Part shown: in pieces, positions 1 through 13,172 of the stretch
How positions within the stretch are numbered: the stretch's first letter is position 1
Layout: every line of letters starts with the position of its first letter
Origin: Trinickia acidisoli
GTDB lineage: Bacteria > Pseudomonadota > Gammaproteobacteria > Burkholderiales > Burkholderiaceae
Direction: 5' to 3'
Length of the DNA: 64,000 nucleotides
NCBI RefSeq assembly: GCF_017315725.1
Contig: NZ_JAFLRG010000001.1
Span: forward strand, 3,224,001 to 3,288,000
Notes under the pieces: model-generated
Seen by the model: only the letters and a program-made list of their open reading frames with translations
Told to the model about the DNA's origin: nothing
The model's database searches: none
Program-made: the position numbers and the translations under genes

Positions 1-1
1 G

Positions 2-1225
2 GACGCCACGGGCCACGCCGTTGTCGCGACGCTGTCCGAGCGCGCTCGCACGCATCCGAACATCTCGCTGTTCGAAGACCATTACGCGATCGACCTCATT
101 ACCTCCGATCGCCTCGGCTTACCGGGGCGTCGCTGCCACGGCCTATACGCGCTCGATCTCGCAAGCGGCCGCACGGTCACGCTCGAGGCACCGCACACGA
201 TCCTCGCCACGGGCGGCGCGGGCAAGGTCTATTTGTATACGACGAACCCCGACACCGCCACGGGCGACGGCATCGCGATGGCGTGGCGCGCGGGCTGCCG
301 AGTGTCGAATATGGAATTCATCCAGTTCCACCCAACCTGCCTGTTCCATCCGTATGCGAAATCTTTCCTGATCAGCGAGGCGGTGCGCGGCGAAGGCGGC
401 AAGCTCGTCCTGCCCGACGGCACGCGCTTCATGCCGGCTCACGACGAGCGCGCCGAGCTTGCGCCGCGTGACATCGTTGCGCGCGCAATCGATTTCGAGA
501 TCAAGAAACGCGGCATCGATTGCGTCTACCTCGACATCAGCCATCAAAGTCCCGCGTTCCTGCACGAACATTTCCCGACGATCCTGGCGCGCTGCCTCGA
601 ATTCGGGATCGACATCACGAAAGACCCGATTCCCGTCGTGCCGGCCGCGCACTATACGTGCGGCGGCGTCGTTACCGATTTGGCAGGGCGTACCGATTTG
701 TCCGGCCTCTACGCGGTCGGCGAAACGTCTTACACGGGCTTGCACGGTGCGAACCGCCTCGCCAGCAATTCGCTGCTCGAATGCCTCGTCATCGGCCGCT
801 CGGCCGCCGAAGCGATCGAGCGCGAAGGCTTCGATGCAGCCGCCCATGCGCCGCTGCCCGATTGGGACGAAAGCCGCGTGTCCGATCCCGACGAGGAAGT
901 CGTCGTCGCGCATAATTGGGACGAGCTGCGTCGGCTCATGTGGAACTACGTCGGGATCGTTCGCACCGACAAACGCCTGGCGCGCGCGAGGCATCGCATC
1001 GCTTTGCTGCGGGATGAAATTCAGGAGTACTACGCGAACTTCAAGGTGAGCCGCGATCTGCTCGAATTACGCAATCTCGTCGACGTCGCTTCCTTGATCG
1101 TCGAAAGTGCCCGCGCGCGGCGCGAAAGCCGCGGGCTCCACTTCTCGCGCGACTGGCCGTCAGCGCTGCCCAAAGCCTTGCCGACCGTCCTCTCGCCCGA
1201 GCGCGTGCGCAACCGAAAACTCTAA
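2..1225 (+). CDS. nadB: L-aspartate oxidase, 5' end cut by window edge
   Basis: NadB is a flavoprotein that oxidises L-aspartate to iminoaspartate, the first step of de novo NAD synthesis; NadA then condenses the product with DHAP. The frame is already open at base 2, so the first visible codon (DATGHAVV...) is internal and the N-terminal FAD-binding region lies outside the window. About 407 residues are visible. They include [15 protein letters not shown], the active-site stretch [16 protein letters not shown] and the FAD-binding block [18 protein letters not shown], followed by the helical C-terminal domain. It converges on nadC/nadA, so all three quinolinate-pathway genes sit together. The succinate dehydrogenase flavoprotein is a relative, but the length, motifs and nad neighbours favour NadB. 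Confidence 0.96.
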   Translation, partial: DATGHAVVATLSERARTHPNISLFEDHYAIDLITSDRLGLPGRRCHGLYALDLASGRTVTLEAPHTILATGGAGKVYLYTTNPDTATGDGIAMAWRAGCRVSNMEFIQFHPTCLFHPYAKSFLISEAVRGEGGKLVLPDGTRFMPAHDERAELAPRDIVARAIDFEIKKRGIDCVYLDISHQSPAFLHEHFPTILARCLEFGIDITKDPIPVVPAAHYTCGGVVTDLAGRTDLSGLYAVGETSYTGLHGANRLASNSLLECLVIGRSAAEAIEREGFDAAAHAPLPDWDESRVSDPDEEVVVAHNWDELRRLMWNYVGIVRTDKRLARARHRIALLRDEIQEYYANFKVSRDLLELRNLVDVASLIVESARARRESRGLHFSRDWPSALPKALPTVLSPERVRNRKL

Positions 1226-1266
1226 AGGACAGGCCGGCCGCGCCCACGCGCCGGCCGGCGCCACCC

Positions 1267-2163
1267 TTAGATCAAGCGCATCGAATAGTCGGTCGCCCGC
1301 ACGTCCTTGGTCAACGCGCCGATGGAAATGCGATCCACACCCGTCTCGGCGATCGCACGCACGGTCTCGAAGTTGACGCCGCCCGACACCTCGAGCAGCG
1401 CGCGCCCAGCCGTCAGCTTGACGGCATCTCGCATCGCCTCGAACGAAAAATTGTCGAGCAGAATCGATTCCGCACGATGCGCGAGCGCCGATTCGAGCTG
1501 CTCGAGCGTCTCGACCTCGATCTGAATCGACACACCCGCATCGAGCGCGTAGGCCGCATCGAGCGCGGGACCGACTCCGCCGGCCGCGGCAATATGATTC
1601 TCTTTGATCAGGATGCCGTCATAGAGTGCGAGGCGGTGATTCGCCCCACCGCCCACGCGCACGGCGTACTTTTGCGCCAGGCGCAGCCCCGGCAGCGTCT
1701 TGCGCGTATCGAGAATACGCGCGCGGGTGCCTGCGACCGCGTCCACGTAGCGACGCGTTACGGTCGCCACGCCCGAGAGTAGCTGCAGGAAGTTCAAGCC
1801 ATTGCGCTCGGCCGTCAGCAGCGCTCGCGCCGGCCCGCGCAGAAAGCAAACGGGCGTATCGGCCGCCATGACATCGCCCTCGCGATAGCGCCAGTCGATC
1901 TCGATCGCCGGATCGACACGCTGCATCACGGCCATGAACCACGGCACCCCGCAAAGCACTGCTTCTTCGCGCACGAGAATCCGCGCATCGCGTAGCGAAT
2001 CAGCCGGCACGAGCCGCCCCGTAAGATCGCCCTCGCCAACGTCTTCCGCCAGCGCATCGGCGACGTTGCGCGCGAGCGCCATGTCGAACGCCGCACCATA
2101 CCGCTCGCGAATCTCGGCGAAAAGCGGCGATACGGCGCCGTGGCCCAGCGTTGCTTGTTGCAC
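1267..2163 (-). CDS. nadC: Nicotinate-nucleotide pyrophosphorylase (carboxylating)
   Basis: NadC converts quinolinate and PRPP to nicotinate mononucleotide, CO2 and PPi. Visible family motifs are LAEDVGEGDLTG near the N-terminus, LDTRKTLPGLR, GGGANHRLALYDG followed by IKENH, a VETLEQ segment and SGGVN near the C-terminus. I place the start at the GTG at 2163 because a GGAG lies 8 nt before it and the resulting 298 residues match the family. An upstream ATG at 2223 would add 20 residues without clear homology. It lies 93 bp downstream of nadA on the same strand and is probably co-transcribed with it; nadB converges from the left. Confidence 0.95.
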   Translation of the reverse strand: MQQATLGHGAVSPLFAEIRERYGAAFDMALARNVADALAEDVGEGDLTGRLVPADSLRDARILVREEAVLCGVPWFMAVMQRVDPAIEIDWRYREGDVMAADTPVCFLRGPARALLTAERNGLNFLQLLSGVATVTRRYVDAVAGTRARILDTRKTLPGLRLAQKYAVRVGGGANHRLALYDGILIKENHIAAAGGVGPALDAAYALDAGVSIQIEVETLEQLESALAHRAESILLDNFSFEAMRDAVKLTAGRALLEVSGGVNFETVRAIAETGVDRISIGALTKDVRATDYSMRLI

Positions 2164-2256
2164 GGTCAATACTCCGTTGTCGTTAGTGCCGCCGACAGCT
2201 ACGCAGGCCGTCGCGGCGCACAAATCGAGGACGAATGCGCCAATGCGGCGCGCGTG

Positions 2257-3390
2257 TCAGGCCGCGCCGACGTTGGCGAAGAGCGTCGTGTCGCGAGCCA
2301 GATCCCCGCTCGCCTGCACGCGCTTTTTGTGTGCGGCCGCGAACGCGAGCATCCGATCGATCGGCACGCGCGCACGCTCGCCGACGGCGGCATCGACAAA
2401 GATCTCGTTGTGGCCGCGCTCGAGCACGTCGACCAAATTCGCGAGCCCGTTCATCGCCATCCACGGACAGTGCGCACAGCTCTTGCACGTCGCGCTATTG
2501 CCGGCCGTCGGCGCTGCGATGAACGTTTTGCCGGGCGCCGCAAGGCGCATCTTGTGCAAGATGCCGAGATCGGTCGCGACGATGAAATGCGTCGCATCGA
2601 GACGCGTGGCCGCGTCGATCAATTGAGTCGTCGAGCCGACGACGTCGGCCTGCACCACCACGCTCGCCGGCGACTCGGGATGCACGAGCACCTTGGCGTG
2701 CGGATGCTCGGCTCGCAGCAAATCGAGCTCGATGCCTTTGAACTCGTCGTGAACGAGACACGAGCCCTGCCACAGCAGCATGTCGGCGCCCGTCTGCCGC
2801 GCGATGTAGTCGCCGAGATGGCGGTCCGGTGCCCACAGAATCTTTTCGCCGCGCGCGTGCAAGTGCGCAACGATCTCGAGACCGATAGACGACGTCACCA
2901 TCCAATCGGCGCGGGCCTTCACCGCAGCGCTCGTGTTGGCATAGACGACAACCGTGCGATCGGGGTGCGCGTCGCAAAATGCCGAAAACTCGTCGGCCGG
3001 GCAGCCGAGATCGAGCGAGCAGGTTGCGTCGAGATCGGGCATCAGAATGCGCTTGCCGGGGCTCAAGATCTTGGCGGTCTCACCCATGAACCGCACGCCC
3101 GCCACGACGAGCGTTTGCGCATCGTGATCGCGGCCAAAGCGGGCCATTTCGAGCGAATCGGCCACGCAACCGCCCGTCTCGTCGGCGAGCTCCTGCAGCT
3201 CGGCGTCGACATAGTAATGCGCGACGAGCACCGCTTTTTCCCGCTCGAGCAGCGTACGCACGCGTGCCTTCAACTGCGCGCGCTCCTCGGGCGACGGCGC
3301 CGGCGGCACCTTCGCCCACGCGTGGCCGACGCCGCACACGGCGCCCGCGAGCGGCTTGTCGAATTCGACGGCTTTGATGGCCGGGTCCAT
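2257..3390 (-). CDS. nadA: Quinolinate synthase
   Basis: NadA is a 4Fe-4S dehydratase that condenses iminoaspartate (from NadB) with dihydroxyacetone phosphate to give quinolinate. The protein is 377 residues. Cysteines that can ligate the cluster appear in [14 protein letters not shown], in the WQGSCLVH segment and in the C-terminal [13 protein letters not shown]. Substrate motifs VLVAHYYVD and HPESPASVV are present. The ATG at 3390 is preceded by GAGGAG at good spacing. The open frame continues about 80 codons further upstream, but that part overlaps a terminator and has no family match. It leads a nadA-nadC transcription unit. Confidence 0.96.
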   Translation of the reverse strand: MDPAIKAVEFDKPLAGAVCGVGHAWAKVPPAPSPEERAQLKARVRTLLEREKAVLVAHYYVDAELQELADETGGCVADSLEMARFGRDHDAQTLVVAGVRFMGETAKILSPGKRILMPDLDATCSLDLGCPADEFSAFCDAHPDRTVVVYANTSAAVKARADWMVTSSIGLEIVAHLHARGEKILWAPDRHLGDYIARQTGADMLLWQGSCLVHDEFKGIELDLLRAEHPHAKVLVHPESPASVVVQADVVGSTTQLIDAATRLDATHFIVATDLGILHKMRLAAPGKTFIAAPTAGNSATCKSCAHCPWMAMNGLANLVDVLERGHNEIFVDAAVGERARVPIDRMLAFAAAHKKRVQASGDLARDTTLFANVGAA

Positions 3391-3469
3391 CCTGTTCTCC
3401 TCTAGTCGGCCTGGCGGCGTTGGCCTCTCGCCTGGCGATCGAGGTGAGCCGAGCGCATCACAAGGGCCC

Positions 3470-3500
3470 AAAAATGCAACACCCCGCCAACGCGGGGTGT
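3470..3500 (-). terminator. Rho-independent terminator after the desaturase
   Basis: A perfect 9-bp stem (ACACCCCGC at 3479-3487, GCGGGGTGT at 3492-3500) has a 4-nt loop. Read leftward it is followed by TTTTT (complement of 3470-3474). It lies 55 bp past the desaturase stop and upstream of nadA. Confidence 0.85.
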
Positions 3501-3554
3501 GTGTGACGTAACGAAATTTTAATGGATTTCGCGTTTTGGCGTGTTCCGGCGCGC

Positions 3555-4751
3555 TTAAGCGTACCGGCGCAAACGCATCGCGAACTCCTGCAATGCCTTG
3601 ATGCCGCTTTGCTCGGCGCGATGACACCAATCTTGGAGCTGCACCAGCAATTGTTCGCGCGAGGCGTTCGAGCGTTCCCAGATCGCGCTCAGGTCGTTGC
3701 GCAATTCGATGAACGTGCTCAGCGTTTGGCTATTCGCGAAGATCTCGGGCAGTTGGCGCTTCTGCGGCTCGTCGAGCCCCGCTTCGTCCTTATGGAACCA
3801 CGTGCGCGCGCCGCGCATCAGTTGGTACTTCTCGCCTGAGCCGATTTCCTTGAGGCGCGCGAGCTCCTGCCGGTAGGCTCGCTTGACCGTCTTCGCGTAG
3901 CGCGCCATGACCTCGTAGCGATTCGTCAGCACCGCCTGCAGCGTGTCTTGGTCGAGCACGAGCTTGTCGGAGGTCAGACGCGGCGTGGGCGCGATCTTCT
4001 TGACTTTCGCCAGGCCGAGAACCGACATCAAGCGGATGTAGCCCCAGCCGATGTCGAACTCGAACCACTTGTTCGACAGCTTGGCCGACGTCGCGAACGT
4101 ATGGTGATTGTTGTGAAGCTCTTCGCCGCCGATCAGGATGCCCCACGGGAAGATGTTCGTGCTCGCGTCGGCCGAGTTGAAGTTGCGGTAACCCCAGAAA
4201 TGCGCGAGCCCGTTGACGACCCCGGCCGCCCAAAACGGAATCCACATCATCTGCACGGCCCACACCGACAGCCCGACGATGCCGAACAGCGCAACGTCGA
4301 TCACCATCATGATGCTCACGCCGAGGATCGGATAGCGCGTGTACACGTTGCGCTCGATCCAGTCGTTCGGCGTGCCGTGGCCGAAGCGGCGCAACGTTTC
4401 TTCGTTCTTGGCCTCGGTGCGGTACAACTCCGCTCCCTCGAGCAGCACCTTCCAGATGCCGCGCGTTTGCGGGCTGTGCGGATCCTCTTCCGTTTCGCAC
4501 TTCGCGTGATGCTTGCGGTGGATCGACGCCCACTGGCCCGTGAGCATGCCGGTCGTCATCCACAGCCATAGCCGGAAGAAGTGGCTCGCGGCCGGGTGCA
4601 GATCAAGCGCACGATGCGCCTGACAGCGGTGCAAATACACGGTCACGCCGATGATCGTCACGTGCGTGAGGGCAAGCGCGATCAGCACGATTTGCCACCA
4701 CGAGCAGCGAAGGAAGCCGTGCGCGAGAAAATCAAGAAGGGAATTCAGCAA
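3555..4751 (-). CDS. Membrane acyl-lipid/acyl-CoA desaturase (stearoyl-CoA desaturase type)
   Basis: This is a membrane di-iron desaturase that introduces a cis double bond into fatty acyl chains, probably at delta-9, and so tunes membrane fluidity. All three histidine boxes are present: HRCQAH at residues 41-46, HRKHH at 78-82 and HNNHH at 213-217. Hydrophobic segments cover roughly residues 18-40, 55-72 and 145-185. The protein has 398 residues; about 110 C-terminal residues past the desaturase core are charged and helical. The start is a TTG at 4751 with an AGGTAG-like ribosome site about 8 nt upstream, and no better ATG is nearby. It is a single-gene unit with its own terminator at 3470-3500. 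The exact regiospecificity cannot be read from the sequence. Confidence 0.92.
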   Translation of the reverse strand: MLNSLLDFLAHGFLRCSWWQIVLIALALTHVTIIGVTVYLHRCQAHRALDLHPAASHFFRLWLWMTTGMLTGQWASIHRKHHAKCETEEDPHSPQTRGIWKVLLEGAELYRTEAKNEETLRRFGHGTPNDWIERNVYTRYPILGVSIMMVIDVALFGIVGLSVWAVQMMWIPFWAAGVVNGLAHFWGYRNFNSADASTNIFPWGILIGGEELHNNHHTFATSAKLSNKWFEFDIGWGYIRLMSVLGLAKVKKIAPTPRLTSDKLVLDQDTLQAVLTNRYEVMARYAKTVKRAYRQELARLKEIGSGEKYQLMRGARTWFHKDEAGLDEPQKRQLPEIFANSQTLSTFIELRNDLSAIWERSNASREQLLVQLQDWCHRAEQSGIKALQEFAMRLRRYA

Positions 4752-4961
4752 GGTGTTCTACCTGTGTTGCAGCGAGACCCGCTTGGATGCGGATGCCGAA
4801 AAGAGGAAAGCTAGTCTTTCAAAGCTGAACGGCATTCTACTGCAATCGCTGCAAGTATTTGTAACAAATGAAGTTTTTTGCGCTGCACAAGCGCAGCGAC
4901 GACCATTTTTTACCGATTTACGGCGTACCCAACCGGCTGCGACCTATCGCCGCAGGGACGA

Positions 4962-6377
4962 TCACGCGCCCGTCGATGCATCCCGAGCCAGCCCCGTGCC
5001 CGAATTGCTCGAATCGGCGGCGGTGCCGTGCGCCGCATCGATTGCCGGATCTTGGGCGATTTCGACGGCGCTGCCGAGTATCGCGGGCAGGCTGCCGACG
5101 AGATGGACGTCGCGCCGCGCATAGGGGATCGAGATGCCGTGCTCGTTGAAGAGCCGCCAAATGTTGCGGTTGACGGTCGAGCGCGTGCCGGTCGTGCCTT
5201 TGGCCGCTTCCTCGACCCAAAAGCCGAGTTCGAGGTTGATGCCGTCGGTGCCGAAGCCGACCAGATACGCCGCCGGCGCGGGCTCCTCGAGCACGCGCTC
5301 GACGCCGCGCGCCGCCTCGACGAGCAATGCCATCGCGCGCTCGAGATCGGACGTGTAGGCGATCTGCACCGCCGCCTTCGCGTAGCCGCGCGTGAGATAC
5401 GACGAGTGGTTCTGGACGACGTCCGTGATGAGCTTTTCGTTCGGAATCAGCGTCTCGATGCCGTCGAGCCCGCGTACCGTGGTGTAGCGCGTGCGGATCT
5501 CGGTCACCATGCCTTGCAAGCCCGAGACATTGATCGTGTCGCCGATCCGCAGGGAACGATCGATCAAGATGATGAAACCCGATACGTAGTTGCTGGCGAT
5601 TTTTTGCAGGCCGAAGCCGAGCCCAACACCGAGCGCGCCCCCGAACACGCCGAGCACCGTGATGTCGATGCCGACGAGCGAGAAGCTGATGAGCAGGGCC
5701 GCCAGCACGAGCAGCGCGCGCCCGACGCGCGCGAGTACGACCCGCAGGTTCGCGTCGACCGAATGCGCACGCATTACCCGGTCCTCGTAAGCCGAGCCGA
5801 GCCACAGCGCAAAAATCAGCGTAGCGCAGACCCACATCAAGCCCGTCGTGAGCGAGAGCAGCGTCATGTGCGCGGTGCCGATACGGAACCGGACCGATGC
5901 CATCCAGCGCAGCACTTCGTCCTGAATGCCGAGCACGGTCACGACCATGCCGATCCAGACCGCCACCGAGACGATCCTTTCAGCGATCGAAAGCCACGCG
6001 TGCGCCTGCCCGGTCCGCCCGAATACGCGACGCGCGATAAAAAAGAGGATGTAGATCAGCGCAATGCCGATCAGCGGCACGAGCGCGAGTTCGAGCAGCG
6101 ACGTCGACATGTAATCGTCGAGCACCGTTTCCGCGACCCAGACGAGCACCCCGCCCAGCAGCGGGAACAACGCTTTGTGCAGACTTTCGGCGCCGAAGCG
6201 CACGGCTTCGTGCCGGGCGCGACGGTGCGAATCGAGCTTGTGGCGCACGAGCCGCGCGAGCAGCCATGCGACGAGCAGCGTGCCGAGCAGCGTACCGGCC
6301 TGCCAGATCATCACGGGCTGACCGTAATCGCGCACGATGCCGGCCAGCATATGGGAGAGGATGTGGTTCTGCATCAT
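4962..6377 (-). CDS. MscS-family mechanosensitive ion channel
   Basis: This is a small-conductance mechanosensitive channel-like protein of 471 residues, larger than E. coli MscS (286), with extra N-terminal membrane helices. Several hydrophobic segments precede the pore helix. The pore and beta-domain signature is clear: GVFGGALGVGLGFGLQKIA, then NYVSGFIILIDRS and GDTINVSGLQGMV. A conserved NEKLIT and a C-terminal alpha/beta domain follow. It is the last gene of a leftward unit purN / RNA methyltransferase / channel, 69 bp after the methyltransferase stop. The role is inferred from the family: relief of turgor on hypo-osmotic shock. Confidence 0.92.
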   Translation of the reverse strand: MMQNHILSHMLAGIVRDYGQPVMIWQAGTLLGTLLVAWLLARLVRHKLDSHRRARHEAVRFGAESLHKALFPLLGGVLVWVAETVLDDYMSTSLLELALVPLIGIALIYILFFIARRVFGRTGQAHAWLSIAERIVSVAVWIGMVVTVLGIQDEVLRWMASVRFRIGTAHMTLLSLTTGLMWVCATLIFALWLGSAYEDRVMRAHSVDANLRVVLARVGRALLVLAALLISFSLVGIDITVLGVFGGALGVGLGFGLQKIASNYVSGFIILIDRSLRIGDTINVSGLQGMVTEIRTRYTTVRGLDGIETLIPNEKLITDVVQNHSSYLTRGYAKAAVQIAYTSDLERAMALLVEAARGVERVLEEPAPAAYLVGFGTDGINLELGFWVEEAAKGTTGTRSTVNRNIWRLFNEHGISIPYARRDVHLVGSLPAILGSAVEIAQDPAIDAAHGTAADSSNSGTGLARDASTGA

Positions 6378-6446
6378 GTCGATAAGGGGCCGCCCCGCGC
6401 GCGCGCGGCGAACGACCTCGGCCTTGCGCGCGTCGAACCGTTCATC

Positions 6447-7772
6447 TCAAGCGCGCCGCTCGAGGATCGCCGCGAAGAAACCGTCCGTCGCGTGCCGGTG
6501 CGGCCAGAGCGAGAGGTAGTCACCCATCTCGAGTTCGATGCGTTGCTCGGCGAGCACCTGACCGGCCGGCACAAGCGCGAAATCGGGGTGATCGGCGAGA
6601 AATTGCACGACGATCGCCTCGTTCTCGGCTTCGAGCACGCTGCAGGTCGCATAAACGAGGCGGCCGCCCGGCTTCACGAGACGCGCGGCGCTGGACAGGA
6701 TCGACGCCTGCTTCGGCGCGAGTTCCTCGACGGCGTCCGGGCCCTGGCGCCATTTCAGATCGGGGTTGCGGCGCAGCGTGCCGAGGCCGCTGCACGGCGC
6801 ATCGACGAGCACGCGATCGATCTTGCCGGCCAGGCGCTTGATCTTGGCGTCGTGCTCGCTATCGATCAGCACCGGATGCACGTTCGACAAGCCGCTGCGC
6901 GCAAGGCGCGGCTTGAGCTTGGCCAGACGCCGGTCGGAGACGTCGAACGCGTACAGCCGCCCCGTCGAGCGCATCGCCGCTCCGAGCGCGAGAGTCTTGC
7001 CGCCGGCGCCGGCGCAAAAGTCGACGATCATCTCGCCGCGGCGCGGCGCCACGAGCGCGCAGAGCAATTGGCTGCCTTCGTCCTGAACTTCGATCCAGCC
7101 GTCCTCGAACGGCTTGAGCTTGGTCAACGCCGGCTTGCCCACGACCCGCACGCCGAACGGCGCAAACGGCGTCGCGCCCGCTTCGATGCCGGCCGCCTGC
7201 AACGCGTCGAGCACCTGTTCGCGGTTCGCCTTCACAGGATTGACGCGCAGATCGAGCGGCGCCGGGTAGTTGAGCGCCGCGGCGAGCTGAGCCAATTCCT
7301 CGGCATCGAACCGCTTGGAGAGCGGCTCGACGATCCAGCCGGGCAAGTTCGTCCGCACACGCAGCGGCAGGCTTGCCGGATCGATCTTCGAGACGTGCTC
7401 GAGCCAAGCGCCCTCCGCCTCGGAAACGAACCGCGCGAGCGCCGCGCGGCCGGCCGTCTGCATGAGGCCGAGCAACGCCAGGCGTCGCGTGGGGCTGCCG
7501 CTGCCGCTTTCGGCCAGATGCGCGAACTCCATGCGCCGGCGCAACACGGCGAAAACGGCTTCGGCGATGACGCCGCGCTCCGCATGCCCAAGCTTCGGAT
7601 GGGCGCGGAAAAAGCGGCTCGTGGTGGCGTCGGCCGGGCCGGTGAATTTGAGAACCTCGGCGAGCAGCGTTTCGGTCTGTCCGACCAAAAAGCCGTGCAG
7701 AATCGAATCGCGCTTGCCGCCGGTGCGGCCGGCGGCCTGGCTGCCCTTGTCTTTCTTCTTCATGGTCTTCAT
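6447..7772 (-). CDS. RsmB/NOP-family SAM-dependent rRNA (cytosine-C5) methyltransferase
   Basis: This enzyme transfers a methyl group from SAM to C5 of cytosine in rRNA. The protein is 441 residues. A NusB-like helical N-terminal region (roughly 30-150) is followed by a Rossmann methyltransferase domain with VDFCAGAGGKTLAL (SAM binding), VDAPCSGLGTLRRNPD (motif IV Cys) and VYATCSVLEAEN (motif VI, catalytic Cys). The start at 7772 overlaps the purN stop in an ATGA, which indicates translational coupling. Burkholderia genomes usually carry another family member near fmt, so I do not assign rsmB itself. The target base cannot be read from the sequence. Confidence 0.9.
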   Translation of the reverse strand: MKTMKKKDKGSQAAGRTGGKRDSILHGFLVGQTETLLAEVLKFTGPADATTSRFFRAHPKLGHAERGVIAEAVFAVLRRRMEFAHLAESGSGSPTRRLALLGLMQTAGRAALARFVSEAEGAWLEHVSKIDPASLPLRVRTNLPGWIVEPLSKRFDAEELAQLAAALNYPAPLDLRVNPVKANREQVLDALQAAGIEAGATPFAPFGVRVVGKPALTKLKPFEDGWIEVQDEGSQLLCALVAPRRGEMIVDFCAGAGGKTLALGAAMRSTGRLYAFDVSDRRLAKLKPRLARSGLSNVHPVLIDSEHDAKIKRLAGKIDRVLVDAPCSGLGTLRRNPDLKWRQGPDAVEELAPKQASILSSAARLVKPGGRLVYATCSVLEAENEAIVVQFLADHPDFALVPAGQVLAEQRIELEMGDYLSLWPHRHATDGFFAAILERRA

Positions 7773-8419
7773 GCAGCCGCCCCTTGTGTGTCCGAGAAAT
7801 ACCATTGCGGCTCCGGCGGCGTCACGGCAACTCGCAGCCCCGCGACCGCCAAGCGCTCTTCGACGAACCAGCGCACCGCGCGCGGATAAATGACGTGTTC
7901 GACCGCGAGCAGGCGCTTGGCGAGCGAGCCCGGATCGTCGCCGGCCGTGACCGGCATGGCCCCTTGCACGACGATCGGGCCGTGATCGAGCTCGGGCGTC
8001 ACGAAATGCACGGTCGCGCCGTGCAGCACAACGCCGGCTTCAAGCGCGCGCTCGTGCGTGCGCAGCCCCGGAAAGCTCGGCAACAGCGACGGGTGCACGT
8101 TCAGCATGCGGCCCGCGTAACGCTCGACGAAGCCGGAAGTTAGCACGCGCATGAAGCCGGCCAGCACGACGAGGTCGGGGGAAAAGCCGTCGATGACGTT
8201 GGCCAGTGCGGCATCGAACGCCTCGCGCTCGGCAAAGCCGCCATGTTCGACGACGGCCGTCGCGATGCCTTGCGCCGCCGCGAACGCCAGCCCGGCGGCG
8301 TCGGGCCGGTTCGAGACGACGGCGGCGATGCGCGCCGGCCAGCGCTCGGCCGCACAGGCGCGTACGATGGCTTCCATGTTGCTGCCGCGCCCGGAAATCA
8401 AAATCACGATATTTTTCAT
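7769..8419 (-). CDS. purN: Phosphoribosylglycinamide formyltransferase
   Basis: PurN is GAR transformylase. It transfers a formyl group from 10-formyl-THF to GAR, step 3 of purine synthesis. The protein is 216 residues. Visible motifs are the N-terminal ISGRGSNMEAI (phosphate loop), LAGFMRVL, the catalytic block NVHPSLLPSFPG with its Asn and His, and ELDHGPIV with the catalytic Asp. It is the first gene of a leftward operon coupled to an RNA methyltransferase by a 4-bp ATGA overlap. It is divergent from ribF. Confidence 0.97.
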   Translation of the reverse strand: MKNIVILISGRGSNMEAIVRACAAERWPARIAAVVSNRPDAAGLAFAAAQGIATAVVEHGGFAEREAFDAALANVIDGFSPDLVVLAGFMRVLTSGFVERYAGRMLNVHPSLLPSFPGLRTHERALEAGVVLHGATVHFVTPELDHGPIVVQGAMPVTAGDDPGSLAKRLLAVEHVIYPRAVRWFVEERLAVAGLRVAVTPPEPQWYFSDTQGAAA

Positions 8420-8568
8420 CCGGCGATTTTATCACCCGGGGGACCGCCCAAAGCCGCGCGCCGCCGCGCCCGGCCCCGAGCGTTTATAATCTTCTGCTTT
8501 GCGGCATTTGCCGCGCGCCCATCGATGATCGGCTTCGCGGCTTCGCGCCGCCCACCCCAACGGCTATC

Positions 8569-9582
8569 GTGAGAGTCTTCCGCGGTCTTCCCAACGCCGA
8601 AAGCCGCGCGCCCTGCGCGCTGACGATCGGTAACTTCGACGGTGTCCACCGCGGCCACCAGGCGTTGCTCGCCCTTGTGAACGAGGCCGCGCACGCGCGC
8701 GGCCTGCCCGTGTGCGTCATGACCTTCGAGCCGCATCCGCGCGAATTCTTCAACCCGGCGGGCGCGCCGCCGCGCATTGCGATGCTGCGCGACAAACTCG
8801 AAGCGCTACGCACGAACGGCGTCGAGCGGGTCGTCGTCGAGCATTTCAACCACACGTTCGCCAGCCAATCGCCCGATGCGTTCGTCAAACGCATCCTCGT
8901 CGACGGGCTGCATGCGCGCTGGGTGCTCATCGGCGACGATTTCCGCTACGGTGCCAAACGTGCCGGCGATTTCGCCTCGCTCAAGGCGGCTGGAGAACAA
9001 TACGGGTTCGAGGTCGAGCAAATGTCGACCGTTGCCGATCCGAGTGGCGCGCGTATTTCGAGCTCGGGCGTGCGCACCTCGCTCGTCGCCGGCGATTTGG
9101 ACGCCGCGCGCGCCGCACTCGGGCGGCCTTACGCGATCAGCGGGCACGTGGTACACGGGCTCAAGCTGGGCCGCGACCTCGGTTTCCCGACGCTGAACCT
9201 ACCGATCGCCCACAAGCGCCCCGCGCTGGCGGGCATTTTCATCGTGCGCGTCCACGGCATCGGAGACGCCCCGCTGCCGGGCGTCGCGAGCCTCGGGCTG
9301 CGTCCGACCGTCGACGATTCCGGGCGCGTCCTGCTCGAAGTGCACTTGGTCGATTGGCACGGCGACGCCTATGGCAAACTCGTGCGCGTCGAATTTCTGA
9401 AGAAGCTGCGCGACGAGGAGAAGTTCGCCGATCTCGAAACGCTGACGGCGGCCATCGCGCGCGACGTCGCGGACGGGCGCGCGTACTTTGCGGCGCTCGA
9501 CGGCGCCCGATCCGACGCCGATGCCGCGCCGGGCAGCCGCACGACGGGGTTCTCCACGTCGGCGACCGACCGAATTCGCTAG
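8569..9582 (+). CDS. ribF: Bifunctional riboflavin kinase / FAD synthetase
   Basis: RibF phosphorylates riboflavin to FMN and adenylylates FMN to FAD. The 337-residue protein has an N-terminal nucleotidyltransferase domain with [16 protein letters not shown] (HxGH-type motif), [10 protein letters not shown] and [10 protein letters not shown]. The C-terminal flavokinase domain has [11 protein letters not shown] (PTxN motif). The start is the GTG at 8569, which gives the family length and begins just before the conserved N-terminus. A TATAAT at 8485-8490 may be its -10 box, with no convincing -35. ribF-ileS-lspA is a conserved proteobacterial gene order. Confidence 0.95.
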   Translation: MRVFRGLPNAESRAPCALTIGNFDGVHRGHQALLALVNEAAHARGLPVCVMTFEPHPREFFNPAGAPPRIAMLRDKLEALRTNGVERVVVEHFNHTFASQSPDAFVKRILVDGLHARWVLIGDDFRYGAKRAGDFASLKAAGEQYGFEVEQMSTVADPSGARISSSGVRTSLVAGDLDAARAALGRPYAISGHVVHGLKLGRDLGFPTLNLPIAHKRPALAGIFIVRVHGIGDAPLPGVASLGLRPTVDDSGRVLLEVHLVDWHGDAYGKLVRVEFLKKLRDEEKFADLETLTAAIARDVADGRAYFAALDGARSDADAAPGSRTTGFSTSATDRIR

Positions 9583-9698
9583 CCGCGTATCGGCACACGG
9601 CCACGGCGCGGCGAGCGCTCGGCCGTGCGAAGCACTACCACAAACTCAATACCGAAGCGCCCACGGCTCGGGCGCCCACCGATTTCAGCGATAGCACC

Positions 9699-12535
<2,837 letters not shown>

Positions 12536-12536
<1 letters not shown>

Positions 12537-13042
12537 TGGCGAAATCGCGTTCGATACAGGCGAGCGGCGGCGCGTCGCTCGCTCCGTGGCTTGGGATCTC
12601 GCTGATCGTCATCCTGTTCGATCAGCTCACGAAGATCGCCGTCACGAAGGTGTTCGCCTATGCCACGCCGTACGCTGTGACGTCGTTCTTCAATTTCCTG
12701 CTGATCTTCAATCGCGGCGCGGCGTTCAGCTTCCTGTCGACCGCAAGCGGGTGGCAGCGGTGGGCATTCACGGGCCTGGGCGTGGCGGCGGCCTGCCTCA
12801 TCGTCTATCTGCTCAAGCGCCACGGCAATCAGCGGCTCTTTTGCACGGCGCTTGCGCTCATCATGGGCGGGGCACTAGGCAACGTCATCGACCGTCTCGT
12901 GCACGGCCGCGTGATCGACTTTCTCGATTTTCACGTCGCCCACTGGCACTGGCCGGCATTCAACCTGGCTGACAGCGCAATCGTCATCGGCGCAATGCTG
13001 CTCGTGCTCGACGAGTTGCGGCGCGTGCGCGGCGCGCGCTGA
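12536..13042 (+). CDS. lspA: Prolipoprotein signal peptidase II
   Basis: LspA is an inner-membrane aspartyl protease that removes signal peptides from diacylglyceryl-modified prolipoproteins. The 168-residue protein has four hydrophobic segments. The catalytic aspartates are D119 in GNVIDRL and D146 in [16 protein letters not shown] is also conserved. It starts one base before the end of ileS. An AAGGAG lies about 9 nt upstream of the ATG, inside the ileS 3' end. A small hairpin without a T-run (13058-13077) follows the gene. Confidence 0.97.
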
Positions 13043-13172
13043 GGTCCCTACCCTTAACCCACGGCGAGCGTCGTGGGCCGGCGGCGAATCGGCCACCGCG
13101 GAAGGCGGCGCGTCGAAGGGGTAAAAAGGAAGTGCCGGCATCGGGGGCACTCCCGTGCATTCGGAGGCAACG

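Noticed and set aside
4878..7889. 1003-codon open frame on the plus strand opposite the MscS and RsmB-like genes
   Set aside because: It is antisense to two well-supported genes, is extremely rich in Arg/Asp/His/Glu, and has no family motifs; it is a by-product of GC-rich codon usage.
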